Positions 46,646-56,256 of a stretch of 64,000 nucleotides of DNA are shown piece after piece. The notes below the pieces were generated by a model. It had not been told where the DNA came from. It searched no databases and saw only the letters and a program-made list of their open reading frames with translations. The stretch is taken from positions 1,550,001-1,614,000 of the forward strand of contig CM074698.1 in assembly GCA_037367355.1 (NCBI GenBank), read 5' to 3'. Source of the DNA: Neoscytalidium dimidiatum (lineage: Eukaryota; Ascomycota; Dothideomycetes; Botryosphaeriales; Botryosphaeriaceae). Each line of letters starts with the position of its first letter. The stretch's first letter is position 1. A program made the position numbers and the translations under genes.

Positions 46646-47030
46646 TGTTACGGCACAGTCGCCCAGAAAGGCGGATAACGAAACCCTACGACTACTCACC
46701 GCCCACGTGACCAACTCGGGGCCTAACTCGGCAGAATACCTACCGACACTGATGCACCAGACCACCGCACACTCGCTCAGCAAAGCTCGGACCACCGATC
46801 AGTACTGATCAGTGGGTTAACATTACAGATCACTACTGATCGTACCGATCACTCCATGTATATAGACCACACTCATTTATCGTAGTTAGGACCCTCGTGG
46901 TCAACTTGTCAATTGATTCCTACCCTACTATTGTACGAACCTCCCCTGCCTACCACTGTATTGGCCCCTAGAAAGCCCAAGCTGCCTGACGACGCGCCTC
47001 GACTCCCCCAGAAAGAGTCCCGGCGTAACA
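46646..47030 (+). repeat. 3' LTR
   Basis: 385 bp, read by eye as identical to the 5' LTR; followed directly by the ATAAG target duplication. Confidence 0.95.
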
Positions 47031-47504
47031 ATAAGCGAATAGACCGTAGGCTAGCTTAAAATACGATATAAGTCGGTTTATACGTAAGGAGTAGATAAAG
47101 ACCTCTAGCTTATTTATCTATTCCTCTATAAGCTTAAGGTGCCGGCCGGTCTTCTTATGTAGTATTAGATAACCGGCCTAGTAAGTATGCTTTACCTAGC
47201 GGGTAGTATAGCTAAGATACTATATAATTTATAGGTAGGTCTACTAAAGACCTCGTAGTATAAGGCATTATAAGCGTTAGTCTCGTATTAGGTCGCATTC
47301 TTTATATCGTTTCGTGCGTATAGAGGAGTCGCTTTCGCTACTACTAGTAGTGGTGGCCGGGGGGTCTATAGCGGGCGTAGTAGGCGAGCGATCGCGACGT
47401 TATAGGCGCGTATTTTGTATGCTTAGTTATCGAAAGTTCTGGAGAATTCGGTAAGAATCTGGTGTAAAATGGCGTGGCGAAGCACTCGTATCCCGGGCCG
47501 CCAG

Positions 47505-47540
47505 GAGTGGGGCGGACAAAAGATACCCCTCCGACCACAG
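47505..47540. repeat. Right terminal inverted repeat of the DNA transposon
   Basis: 36 bp, exact reverse complement of 39644-39679, followed by TA. Confidence 0.9.
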
Positions 47541-47542
47541 TA

Positions 47543-48027
47543 AGGTATATTGGACCGATCGAAATCCGCAGCGCTGGGATAAAGGCCATTCAAGCACCAA
47601 CAATAGGTTCCAAACAGGCGGTCATCTCATCTGTTTCCCGTCTTGCACCAAGCGACCGAACCGAAAGGCATGGCGGGCAGCTGCCCCACTTTCCAGCGTG
47701 CGTGGCGCGCTGCACAACCTTTGACACGGGCGACCAAATTCTTGTTCCATGCAGCTATTGGCATCGTCCTGGAGCTCGAAACGGCCTGAGATATATCCAA
47801 AGGACTTTAACCGTGTGATACAGCCCGGATCTTCTTGGCATTGACCTATAATGCCTACAACCTAGTCGCTCACGGCCTCTCCACTTGACGTCATTCACAT
47901 TTGTTTGCGCTGATCACATGGTAGACACAGCATTCCGCATGCCTTCCGCGTCATCAACAACGGCGAAAAGAGACATAGTAATGGTTGGTAGGTAACAGCT
48001 CGTATCTGCTGGAGCACTCCTGGGTTA
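47543..48027. other. Spacer between transposon and FAD oxidoreductase remnant
   Basis: No gene supported. An ATG at 47981 followed by a GTAGGT donor-like site could be the first exon of the FAD oxidoreductase pseudogene that begins at about 48,030, but the exon would be only a few codons and is speculative. Confidence 0.4.
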
Positions 48028-49230
48028 ACGAGATTGTCATAGGTGGCGGTGCCATTGGCTGCTGAACGGCCTACTTTTCAACTCGCCACGCCTCATTGAA
48101 TCCGAAGACATACTCCCTGACCATCCATGAAGCATGTGAAAATGCGGGAGTTGCTTCTGGACAGGCGGGCGGTATGGTAGCTGATTGGGCCACTCCAAAA
48201 TGCCTTGCACCACTAAGCTTCAAGACACACGGCGAGCTTGCAGAGAAGCATGGTGGCAAGAAGCCCTGGGGGTGTCGGCGAGTGCATTGTGCTGAGATTG
48301 ACTTGCAGGCTCAGAAGGAAGACGGATCTCCGGAGAAAGATGGCGCCGCCACCACCTCTGCTGGTAATTACCCGTTCGCTCTGGACTGGGTCGACCCCGC
48401 CAGTGTCAGATCCTATACCGAGATAGGCAGAACGCACGATTCTGCACAGGTCCATCCATATCTCTATACCACTGGCATCTCCCGGCTCGCCGAAGAAGCA
48501 GGCGCCCGCATCATTCTCGGCCGCGCCACCGGTATTAATTACACGGGCACTGGGATGGCCGCCACCTCCGTCATCTACACGCCGAGAGGTAGTACGGAGG
48601 CAACCACAACCCCTGCCTCAGACATCCTCTTGGCCGCCGTGCCATGGATGCCGACAATATTTCCCCGCGTCCAGCTTCTTATACCACGCGAACACAGTAT
48701 AGTAATCAAAGCAACCGGTCCCGTCTCACCGTACGTCTTATTCCCATCCATCACGCCGCCGCCAGACCCGCCATCTTCTTGGCCGTTGTTGCCTCCGGAG
48801 ATCAATCCTCGGCCCGCCGATCCACTGCTCGACTCGGACACCGTTTACCCATCGAGCGACGATGACTACCGAATGGCGCTGCCGCATGGCACCGCCCGGG
48901 GGGCGGGGGGCGGTCGTCGACCCGCAGCGCTGCGCCGACGTGTGGACTGCGTTGCGCGGCGCCGTCGGCCCGCAGGTGAGGGGCAGCGAGATTGTAACGC
49001 AGCAGGCGTGCTACAAGCCTCAGATTAGGAAGCACGATGATGGTGAGGGGATGGGACCGATCGTCGGAGCGGTTCTGGGCGTGAAGGGACTGTGGCTGGC
49101 AACGGGGCATGATTGAGGCATTTCAAATGCGGCTGGGACGGGGCTGATTGACAGTGAGATGATATTCGAGGGGGAGGGCGAGGAGCACGGATTGCGAGGC
49201 GCTGGACCCGAAGCATTTCTTGAAAGATGA
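48028..49230 (+). pseudogene. FAD-dependent oxidoreductase (TDA3/DAO-like), decayed
   Basis: Remnant of a DAO-fold FAD oxidoreductase. The dinucleotide motif EIVIGGGAIGC is present at about 48,030-48,062 but is immediately followed by TGA at 48063-48065. The same frame then continues TAYFSTRHASLNPKTYSLTI, GVASGQAGGMVADW (FAD-contact region) and FALDWVDPASVRSY, up to about 48,880. Around 48,890-48,910, in G-runs, the frame shifts; the C-terminal part reads GLWLATGHD, then TGA at 49114-49116 where these enzymes have Trp, then GISNAAGTGLIDSEMIFEG. At least two nonsense codons and one or more frameshifts make it a pseudogene. It lies just beyond the transposon complex. Confidence 0.8.
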
Positions 49231-50920
49231 GGGCGGGTGACAGCGCAGAGGGTTACGTGTGTCGAGCCGGCGTTGATTATGAATTTTCCGAGTGGCATGG
49301 TGGCTGGGCAGTATCAGAATGCGGCGTATTGGGTGAACAGTGACGTCTCACAGCACTTGCCTTTGGACTGCTGCCTTGATCGTGGCCGCCAGTGTCTCTT
49401 CTTGCGGCGCCGTGACCACCATGTGGGTCACCTAATCGGGAGGCCATGAAGCGTGCCCGTTTGATACTGCGCCAGCAAGGCAGCTACGCATGCGGGCTGC
49501 CCCTTTGGCTCCGCTGCGCAGCCTCGCCTAGGGCTCTTTTCAGCACTCACCGCGCTGCGCTAGTGGCGTCATGCATGCCTTTTCCAGTGTAAACAACCAG
49601 GCAACAGCACTACTAGCGCGGTTTGTTTATGCAGGGTCCAGCCTCGTGCTGCTGGCAAGGCCTTTCTGCCGTGTTTCCCATAGCTATATAAACCTCTCCT
49701 CCCCTCGACCTCCGACTCCCTCTTTTCCTCTTTGCCTCTCCCTTGCCTGAAGGCTTGGGTAGTAACTGTTCTTTGACAGGTGACACCACTGGCTCACCTA
49801 CTTGGGTAACGAGGGACCCTTCAATGCGGCGGACTCCTTGTGGGAGTGGTGGGTCCGGCGGGTCAATCTCAAGCGCTCTTCGGAGGCACCTCATGGACTC
49901 ACCAAGGGCCTTTGCTGATCATGACACTTCAAAGCTGTACGAGCGCCTCTTGGGCCAGGCACATGTTCGTGCAGCAAACGGTTTTACCCTCCTGCAAAGG
50001 AGGGGTTTTCTCCCGAGACTCAGTCTCTTCGTTGACTGGCACCGCCTTGAGCGGGCCTTCGAGGAAGGGAAAGGGATCTTGCTGGTTGCTTAACTCGCTG
50101 GCTCTTCAGCGAATTAGAGATCTTCCGCACATGCCCACCTTTTGTCGGTGTTTCCATGGAGCCTGTGCCGCACGCAACTTGGTGTTGTCTCACTTTACTT
50201 GGTATTTTGCCCCATCATCAATCAAACTTGCGCTCGCCGCTGACACGCGATCCACGTAGGTCCAGTTAGAGATATCATCCATACATACTTGTAGCTCGCC
50301 AGTGACTATGATATCCCGTTGCCCGTGTCGTGGTATTGTGGCGTACCCACTGTTCCTCACCATTGTTATGTAGTAATAGCCTTCATGGGAGTGACCTCGC
50401 ATGATGTTGTACCACGTCGTGCCCGATGTTCTCGCCGTTCCTCCTCGCGCTTCGTCCCACCCGTGCTAGGTAGGTCAATGAGCGTAGTGTTGCGGTATTC
50501 CGTTACGCCACTGCGGACAACACTGCACAATTCTTTTGCATGCCTCGCTGCACTTCACCAAATCTCGGCAGTGAAGGGCGAAGGCTACGCTTATCTCTAA
50601 GCTGTCTAGCTTCACTAAATTTACCGTGCGCTGGAAACTCAGAGGATTAATATCGTTTACCCTATCTTTCAGTCTTCCTGGTAGGAGAACTGACGTGCCG
50701 TCTGCCTGGGTCGTCGGAGCGTCGATCGAAGGTAAGGGCGTAGCGCAGAAACGATCTGCACTTCGGTCCACCATCACAGTGAATCACATGCATTTCGGAG
50801 TACATAAGCGAAAGTGCCATGGTGTCGATGTGAACATAGCCGAACTTTTCGCATTCCTGCTCCAAGAAACAAACGTCTATACGCAAAGCCAATCCAACAC
50901 CTACGCCAATTACATGACGC
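49227..50920. other. Intergenic with weak coding-like frames
   Basis: 1.7 kb without a supported gene. A TATA-like AGCTATATAAACC at about 49,680 is followed by a pyrimidine-rich leader and a plus-strand frame (49,743-50,093, 116 codons) with an amphipathic C-terminal half (SKLYERLLGQAHVRAANGF). A minus-strand frame at 50,190-50,402 also looks protein-like (GYATIPRHGQRDIIVTG). Neither matches a family I know; they could be remnants of a mobile element or chance. Confidence 0.35.
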
Positions 50921-53146
50921 TCACAACTTGAAATTACCAGCGCCGCTTTGCGCCTTCGCGCTCTTGACGGCCTTGCCCTCAACGTCGGTAACCTGACCTT
51001 TCCTGTTGACGATTTTGACGCCACCCTTCTTGAGGTCACTGACAATCTCCTTCCGCTCCTTCGTCTGCTTGCTCTCCTTCTTGTCCGGCGCGCCAGCCTT
51101 CTGCATCCGCTCCTTCGCCCTCCTTCTCCTGCTCTTCTTCTCCTCCCGGCTCATCTCGTCCTTCGCCACGGGTAAGCCGCCCCTCGTGACAACCTCGCCC
51201 TTGACCTTCTCCTCGCCAGGCGCGTACAGCTCCTGCGGCGCCAGCATGCTCGTGGTGCCAATATCGCTAGCAGCCGTGGGCCTGGCGTCCTCCATGGTGA
51301 TGGCAGCCGCATCTGTGCGGACCTCTAGGTTGGCCGAAGCGGGCTTGGGCTTGTAGTGCCAGCTGCTAAGGGCGTCGAGCTTGGCCGAGACGTCGCGCCA
51401 CAGAGCCTCGATCTCGCGGTGCTCCTTCTTGAGCTTCTCATCCTTGATGTCCACGTAGTTCGGGTCCGTCTTCCGCAGGTGCTCCTCCTCGTACTCCTCC
51501 GCCAAACCCTTCTGGGCCTTGGTGTCGTCTAGCTCGAACTTTCCGCGGCGGACGGGTCCGGTGGCCAGGTCATCGGGTCGTCTACGGATGACCTCGTCGA
51601 ATTCGCGGCTGATGATGCGGCGCTTGATCAACGATTCAATGTCTTCGCTGACTTCGGCAGTGATGACGGGGACAGGTTTGCCAGCGCGTTCGAAATCCAA
51701 GTCCTCTTCCAGCAGCGAATTAACCGGACGGTCCGCTGCTCTTGCTTCACCGGACAGAGTCCACTCCCTCTTCTGCACGTTTTGAGCTTCCAACCGGCGG
51801 ATTTCCTCTGCTAATTTGGCTTGACGGCGCTCATGGGTGGACTTCCGTGCCTTGGGATCCTCGGGGTCGACATCGCTAAGATCCGACGCGTCCCCGTCGC
51901 CATCGGACTCCTCGAATAGGTCACGGTGGACAGCGGCCATGGTCCTTTTTACGTCGTCATCGGTGGGTGCTCCCTTCTGGTCGGTAGAGGGGAAATTGTG
52001 TGGGTGGGGGCGGCCCTTTTTCTTTTTGCTAGCTTTCTTCGCAGGGGGAGCAAAGAAATCGCCGTACATAATGTTGTTTGCATTGCCCAAGTCGCCCATG
52101 CCGTCCATCTCTCCCTCATCGACAGATGCGTCGTCCATTTCGTCGTCGCTAGCTCCCTCCGGTGCATTAAGGTCCATATTGCCAAATGTGGGGCCGTCCT
52201 CTTCGTCTTCGCTGTCAGCGTCTGTTGTCCCTTCCTTTTGCAAGCCTTTTGCCACCAATGAATTTGAGTTGAGCGGATCTTCGGCCCAGTTTATTTCTTC
52301 CTCATCGCTTGCCTCACCGTCATCCTCGCCTCTCACATCTTGCTGTTCCAGAAACTCGGATTGGCGGTTGAATTCGTCGATAGAGAAGAAGCCGTCATTC
52401 AGCCCGTGAGGATCGGGGACGTATTCGTCGGCAGGCTCGTCATCCTCTGACATATCCTTATCTTCAAAGTCATCCCGATCCATATCTATGTCGTCCATAT
52501 CCGAAATATCTTCCTCTTCTGTATGGAAGCCTTCTTCTAATTCCTCACCCTCTTCGCCAGAAACATCTTCGCCATCGTATTCCCAATCCACGCCCTCCTC
52601 GCCGAGCTCGCTCTCTTCTTCCTGATCTGGGTCGCCAATCTCGAAGCCGTCTTCGCCGAAGCGGACCATCTTCACGCCATTCTGGGTTGGGAAGCCATTG
52701 GTCAAAGCATCGCCTGTCTCGGACAGTGTTTCGGGCAAGTCGCGCTCGACCTCAGCCCGCGCAGCATCAAGCACTCTCTTAGATTGTTCCCAGACCTGCT
52801 CAACGCCAAAGCCGTCGAGGTGTACCTTCTTCAGCTGCAACACAGGACCGGACTCGAAGTCACCCTCGCCACGCTTCCTCTTTTTACGTGCTTCTTGTTG
52901 GCGCTTGACTTGAGCTTCGCTGACACCAGAGGCCAGTGGATCGAGAAGGTGCTTAGCCAGCGACAGGGTCGCATTGTGCAGGCTTGGCGTCGGTTGTAAG
53001 AAGTCGTGCGGAGAGGCTGAGAGTGCGGCGACAAGAGCTTGCGCAGCAGCGGAGTTCTTGTCCGAAGAGGGTGGCGGTTGGATGGACTGTGCCGACAGCG
53101 TATGCGACGAGATTGAGCCCGTCGGCGAGAACGAAAGGGTAGCCAT
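50921..53146 (-). CDS. MPP10: U3 snoRNP component Mpp10
   Basis: Nucleolar subunit of the small-subunit processome, needed for early 18S rRNA cleavages. Single exon, 741 aa on the minus strand. N-terminal Ala/Ser/Pro region, then RQQEARKKRKRGEGDFES, a very long acidic central block (about residues 170-360, rich in Asp/Glu), a KKASKKKKGRPHPH basic patch, and the conserved C-terminal Mpp10 core: DFERAGKPVPVITAEVSEDI, IKRRIISREFDEVIRRRPDD, EEYEEEHLRKTDPNYVD and LDALSSWHYKPKP, ending in the SREEKKSRRRRAKERMQKAG basic helix. The start ATG at 53146 opens the conserved N-terminus. Length is slightly above yeast Mpp10 (593 aa), in line with other filamentous fungi. Confidence 0.93.
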   Translation of the reverse strand: MATLSFSPTGSISSHTLSAQSIQPPPSSDKNSAAAQALVAALSASPHDFLQPTPSLHNATLSLAKHLLDPLASGVSEAQVKRQQEARKKRKRGEGDFESGPVLQLKKVHLDGFGVEQVWEQSKRVLDAARAEVERDLPETLSETGDALTNGFPTQNGVKMVRFGEDGFEIGDPDQEEESELGEEGVDWEYDGEDVSGEEGEELEEGFHTEEEDISDMDDIDMDRDDFEDKDMSEDDEPADEYVPDPHGLNDGFFSIDEFNRQSEFLEQQDVRGEDDGEASDEEEINWAEDPLNSNSLVAKGLQKEGTTDADSEDEEDGPTFGNMDLNAPEGASDDEMDDASVDEGEMDGMGDLGNANNIMYGDFFAPPAKKASKKKKGRPHPHNFPSTDQKGAPTDDDVKRTMAAVHRDLFEESDGDGDASDLSDVDPEDPKARKSTHERRQAKLAEEIRRLEAQNVQKREWTLSGEARAADRPVNSLLEEDLDFERAGKPVPVITAEVSEDIESLIKRRIISREFDEVIRRRPDDLATGPVRRGKFELDDTKAQKGLAEEYEEEHLRKTDPNYVDIKDEKLKKEHREIEALWRDVSAKLDALSSWHYKPKPASANLEVRTDAAAITMEDARPTAASDIGTTSMLAPQELYAPGEEKVKGEVVTRGGLPVAKDEMSREEKKSRRRRAKERMQKAGAPDKKESKQTKERKEIVSDLKKGGVKIVNRKGQVTDVEGKAVKSAKAQSGAGNFKL

Positions 53147-56100
53147 GGTATAGGGTGGGCAGGCGCGGGCTGTTGGCGCAAGTGTTGCGGTGCCCTTTCG
53201 AAAAATTTAGGGCAGCCGGGTCCTCGGTGGTTCTTCGCACGCGCCAAGATTTCCGCCCGGCGTTCTTATCGCGGAGACGCGATAACAGCGGACATCCGCC
53301 ATGCTTCCGCTCCCTGCTCCTCATGCATTACCACTCTCGCTTGCCTGTCCATTCTTCGACGCATACCTCAACAAGCGGTCCCACATTTCAACCTTATCGG
53401 GTTGCTTACGCTCGGGCTCAGCGGCACGGCCCATCAGCCAATCCCCGAGCAGAACGAAGAGCGTGCTCGACCTGAGCACTCTGACTCGTCGGCAAAAAGA
53501 CGTTGGAACTTCCCGGGTCCATCACCACCAGTATTTCCACCGGATATTCCTACCGCGCTCATGCAGCACGCACAATCGACTCCACAGTTTGATGCCACCT
53601 TAGACGGAGTGAACTTCTCCAGCGGGGCACCGGGTGCTGCAGCCGATGAGTTGCGCGATCCACCCGTACCGATCAGAGTTGCGTGAGAGTCGAAGCATTT
53701 GTCTGGACCTCTTTTTACGCAAAGCTTGTTTTACCTGCAGATGCGTTTTTCGACTCCATATACTCGTTTTGACCCACGTCCAATCGAGTTCGCGCCGAAA
53801 CGACGGCCGCTGTAGGACAACAGACTAATCCTAGTTGATGTCGTTTCGGGAATTCACTTACGAATACCGATCCATCCGAAGGAGCAAATTTTCTCTCCCT
53901 TTCCACGAAGCTACTAGCAGGATGGCTTCAGCGACTCACGTCGTTCTGGTCCCTAAGCCTATTTGCGCTTAGAATCGGCTACACACTGATGGCATTGACC
54001 GCACGTGCAACACTGTCTCGTCACTGTTAAGCGGGGCTTCATGGCAGTTGAAACGGTTGCGACTACTGCGTCCCTTTCTCCGCACTTTGAAGCATGGCAC
54101 GCCTTGCACAATCTCCAAACACGGTAACCGGTCACACGATCCCCAGCGACTCAGACCGATCGACTACATCATGTCTGTTATCAGCTGCATCACATGTAGA
54201 GAAGTGTGTAATGCAGCAGAGTAAGTCTGTGCTTGGGACGGGCCTATTAGCATCTACAAGCCGGTGCTCGTTTAGTCGCGCCGTGACTTGCCCAAGCTTG
54301 CAGCGTCGGACAAGGTCTTGTCGGATCGTCAGCGAGTATGCCGTCGGCGGCGAGGCCTCGCCACAGTCGGGGTCGACAAAATGAACATACCCACTAGAGC
54401 CGCGCGGATTCGGACATGCTGCCGCGAGCTCCACCAACTCCAACTCCTTTTGCAATACAGTTTGCTAAGTGGCGCAGCAGCAGCCGCCTGAGAGGAATAG
54501 AAGTTATATCCGATGCCTTCATGTATACGGAAGCGCAGCGGATGCAATGTTGGGAAAAGGGGAAAGGCCCCCACCAGCAATTATCGCTTGACGGACGACA
54601 GATCTGCTGCGCGTTGCATGGTGGAAATACGAGAACGAAGGCAGGTGCGGTAGATGATGCTCGACGTGCCGGATGGGGAAAGTGAGGGAAGAGTTTTGCC
54701 AAGCTGCTCCGGGCTCAGCAAAGACGCACAGCGCGCAGGGCCATGCAAGTTTCCGGCGGGAGCAGGGGAGCCCGGGCGTGGCGGCGCTCCAGAACAGATG
54801 CAGCCGTAAGCTGTCGGTTCTCTAAGGGGGGTTTGTAGAGTCTGGCCGGAATGCGTGTTGCGGTGCTGAGTCCGTCGGGAGCGGCTGAGGAGCGACGTTG
54901 GCCGGTCAGCGTTCGACTTCGCGGCGGCGCAGCCAGCATATGTGCTAGTGAGTTACAAGTACAATACGAGCCGACTACGCTCGGTACGCTGCCGAGAATG
55001 CAACATGGGAGAGAAGAGGCTGCCGTCTGACGAGGGCACCCGGGGTTTCTGATTGGGCCCACGGGCACGCTGAAGGTGGAGGGCGCGCGTCTGATAGTGG
55101 TAGGATCTCCCTAATTGCAATTAGCGCAAAGCTTAGCACCGTCGCCGGCCGTGAGGATGAGCAGCCTGACTGAAGCAGTAAGAGAACACGCGACCCTCGA
55201 GACGGGCAGGAATGGCATCGTTCGGCCGGCATGGAACAGTGAACGGAGGTGTCCCGAACGCGACAGACGCATGCACAGGTGCGGGGCCGCTCTGGAGGCG
55301 AAAGAACGGGGTGCAGTGGTGCACACATACACACGCAAGCGTGTCTTACATGCCAGGGCCACAAGGGATCCTCGTCCTCGTCCTCGTCCTCGTCCCGCGT
55401 GCTGTGTATGCTGCAATGGCGCGAAGATAACGCAGCCGCTGGGCAGCCGGCGGTTGGCCGGCCAGCGCGCGCGACAGCGACTGACAGCGGCGAAGACGCC
55501 GTGCTGTTTTTGGGTCGTGTGCTGCGACGCGACGGCGACAGGGACATGGGTTGTTGCGGCGGGCTAGAGAAGGTCTCCAGGGCCGCAGGCAGGGCCCTTG
55601 GGAGCGGCGGCGGCCAGGCCCTGCAGCAGGAGGCCCACGATCCGCAGCGCCTGGGCGCGTGCGTCTGTCGGCAGCACGCACGGTGATGGCGGTTGCGACA
55701 GCTCCCCTGCTCACCTGCCCGGGTCTTCGTGCTCGATTGCGCTGCCAACCGCCGCGGGCAGACGACACGCTGCGCGCCCCTCTGCGGCGCGGAAACAGCT
55801 GCTCGGCGGCGGATTTAGACGTTGGGTTAGCACGAAGCCGTTAGCAGCCAATTCTTCGCGATCTCCGATAGCCCGCGGTGCGCTGATCGAGAGCGCTGCA
55901 GGGCTAGTTGGGGAGGGCTGGGTCCGCAGCGTCACCGCGACTCTGGTCGCCCTGCGCGCCTTGGCGACGACTTTTATCAACGCGTGGAAGCCACGGCCAA
56001 GCTTGCTCAACAGCGCCCGACTCAGACTCTCGTTTCTCCGTAGCCCTCGCACAGACTAGTCTGCTGTCCCCCCAGTCCCCAGCCTGCTGATTCTTATTAT

Positions 56101-56256
56101 CCGCCCTCTCCCGCCACGGCGCTGCTGCTCTCGTCACCCTGCCGCAAGCTGCCCGACCACATGCTCACAACTCGTCCTCAACCTCACGCCCGCCTCTCCC
56201 TTCCTGAGTCCCGTTCCTGCGCCTTCCTGCTCCCTTAACGCTGGCGCTGCTGGAGG
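53147..56256. other. Long GC-rich intergenic region
   Basis: 3.1 kb with no supported gene. A plus-strand frame at 53,402-53,686 (95 codons, NFPGPSPPVFPPDIPTALMQ) might belong to a small gene, but no start or splice model was found. From 54.9 to 56.1 kb the DNA is GC-rich and several frames (up to 257 codons, minus strand) are open together with Arg/Ser/Ala-rich low-complexity translations, taken as artefacts. A CTCGTC hexanucleotide repeat, four copies, lies at about 55,371-55,394. The right end holds the promoter and leader of the SPX gene at 56,257. Confidence 0.45.

Larger units (their letters stand above)
40501..47030 (+). mobile_element. Ty3/Gypsy chromodomain LTR retrotransposon
   Basis: 6530-bp element with 385-bp direct LTRs (40501-40885 and 46646-47030) that look identical by eye, each beginning TGTTAC and ending GTAACA, flanked by the 5-bp target duplication ATAAG (40496-40500 and 47031-47035). 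Internal order is gag, protease, reverse transcriptase, RNase H, integrase and chromodomain, which defines a Ty3/Gypsy chromovirus (MAGGY/Tf1-like). A purine-rich tract AGAGGGGGGA sits at about 46,633-46,642, just before the 3' LTR. The internal frames are broken by many one-base indels, so this copy is not coding-competent as written. Base composition is C/A-rich with abundant CpA, with no trace of RIP, in contrast to the element it sits in. Confidence 0.96.
39644..47540. mobile_element. TIR DNA transposon (Tc1/mariner-like ends), RIP-degraded, interrupted
   Basis: Perfect 36-bp terminal inverted repeats at 39644-39679 and 47505-47540, starting CTGTGGTCGGAGGGG, each flanked outside by TA (39642-39643 and 47541-47542), as for Tc1/mariner-type insertion. 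Removing the inner retrotransposon and its duplicated 5-bp target leaves about 1.36 kb, a typical size for a fungal Tc1/mariner element or a short non-autonomous derivative. The interior (39,680-40,500 and 47,036-47,504) is AT-rich, full of TAG/CTA/TTA triplets and poor in CpA and TpG while CpG survives, the pattern left by repeat-induced point mutation. No intact transposase frame remains, and I could not recognise DDE remnants. Confidence 0.82.

Noticed and set aside
51837..52409. 190-codon plus-strand frame opposite MPP10
   Set aside because: Ser-rich translation is the antisense shadow of the acidic Asp/Glu block of Mpp10.
54975..55748. 257-codon minus-strand frame in GC-rich intergenic DNA
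   Set aside because: Several frames open at once, Cys/Arg/Ser-rich translation, spans a CTCGTC microsatellite; no conserved features.
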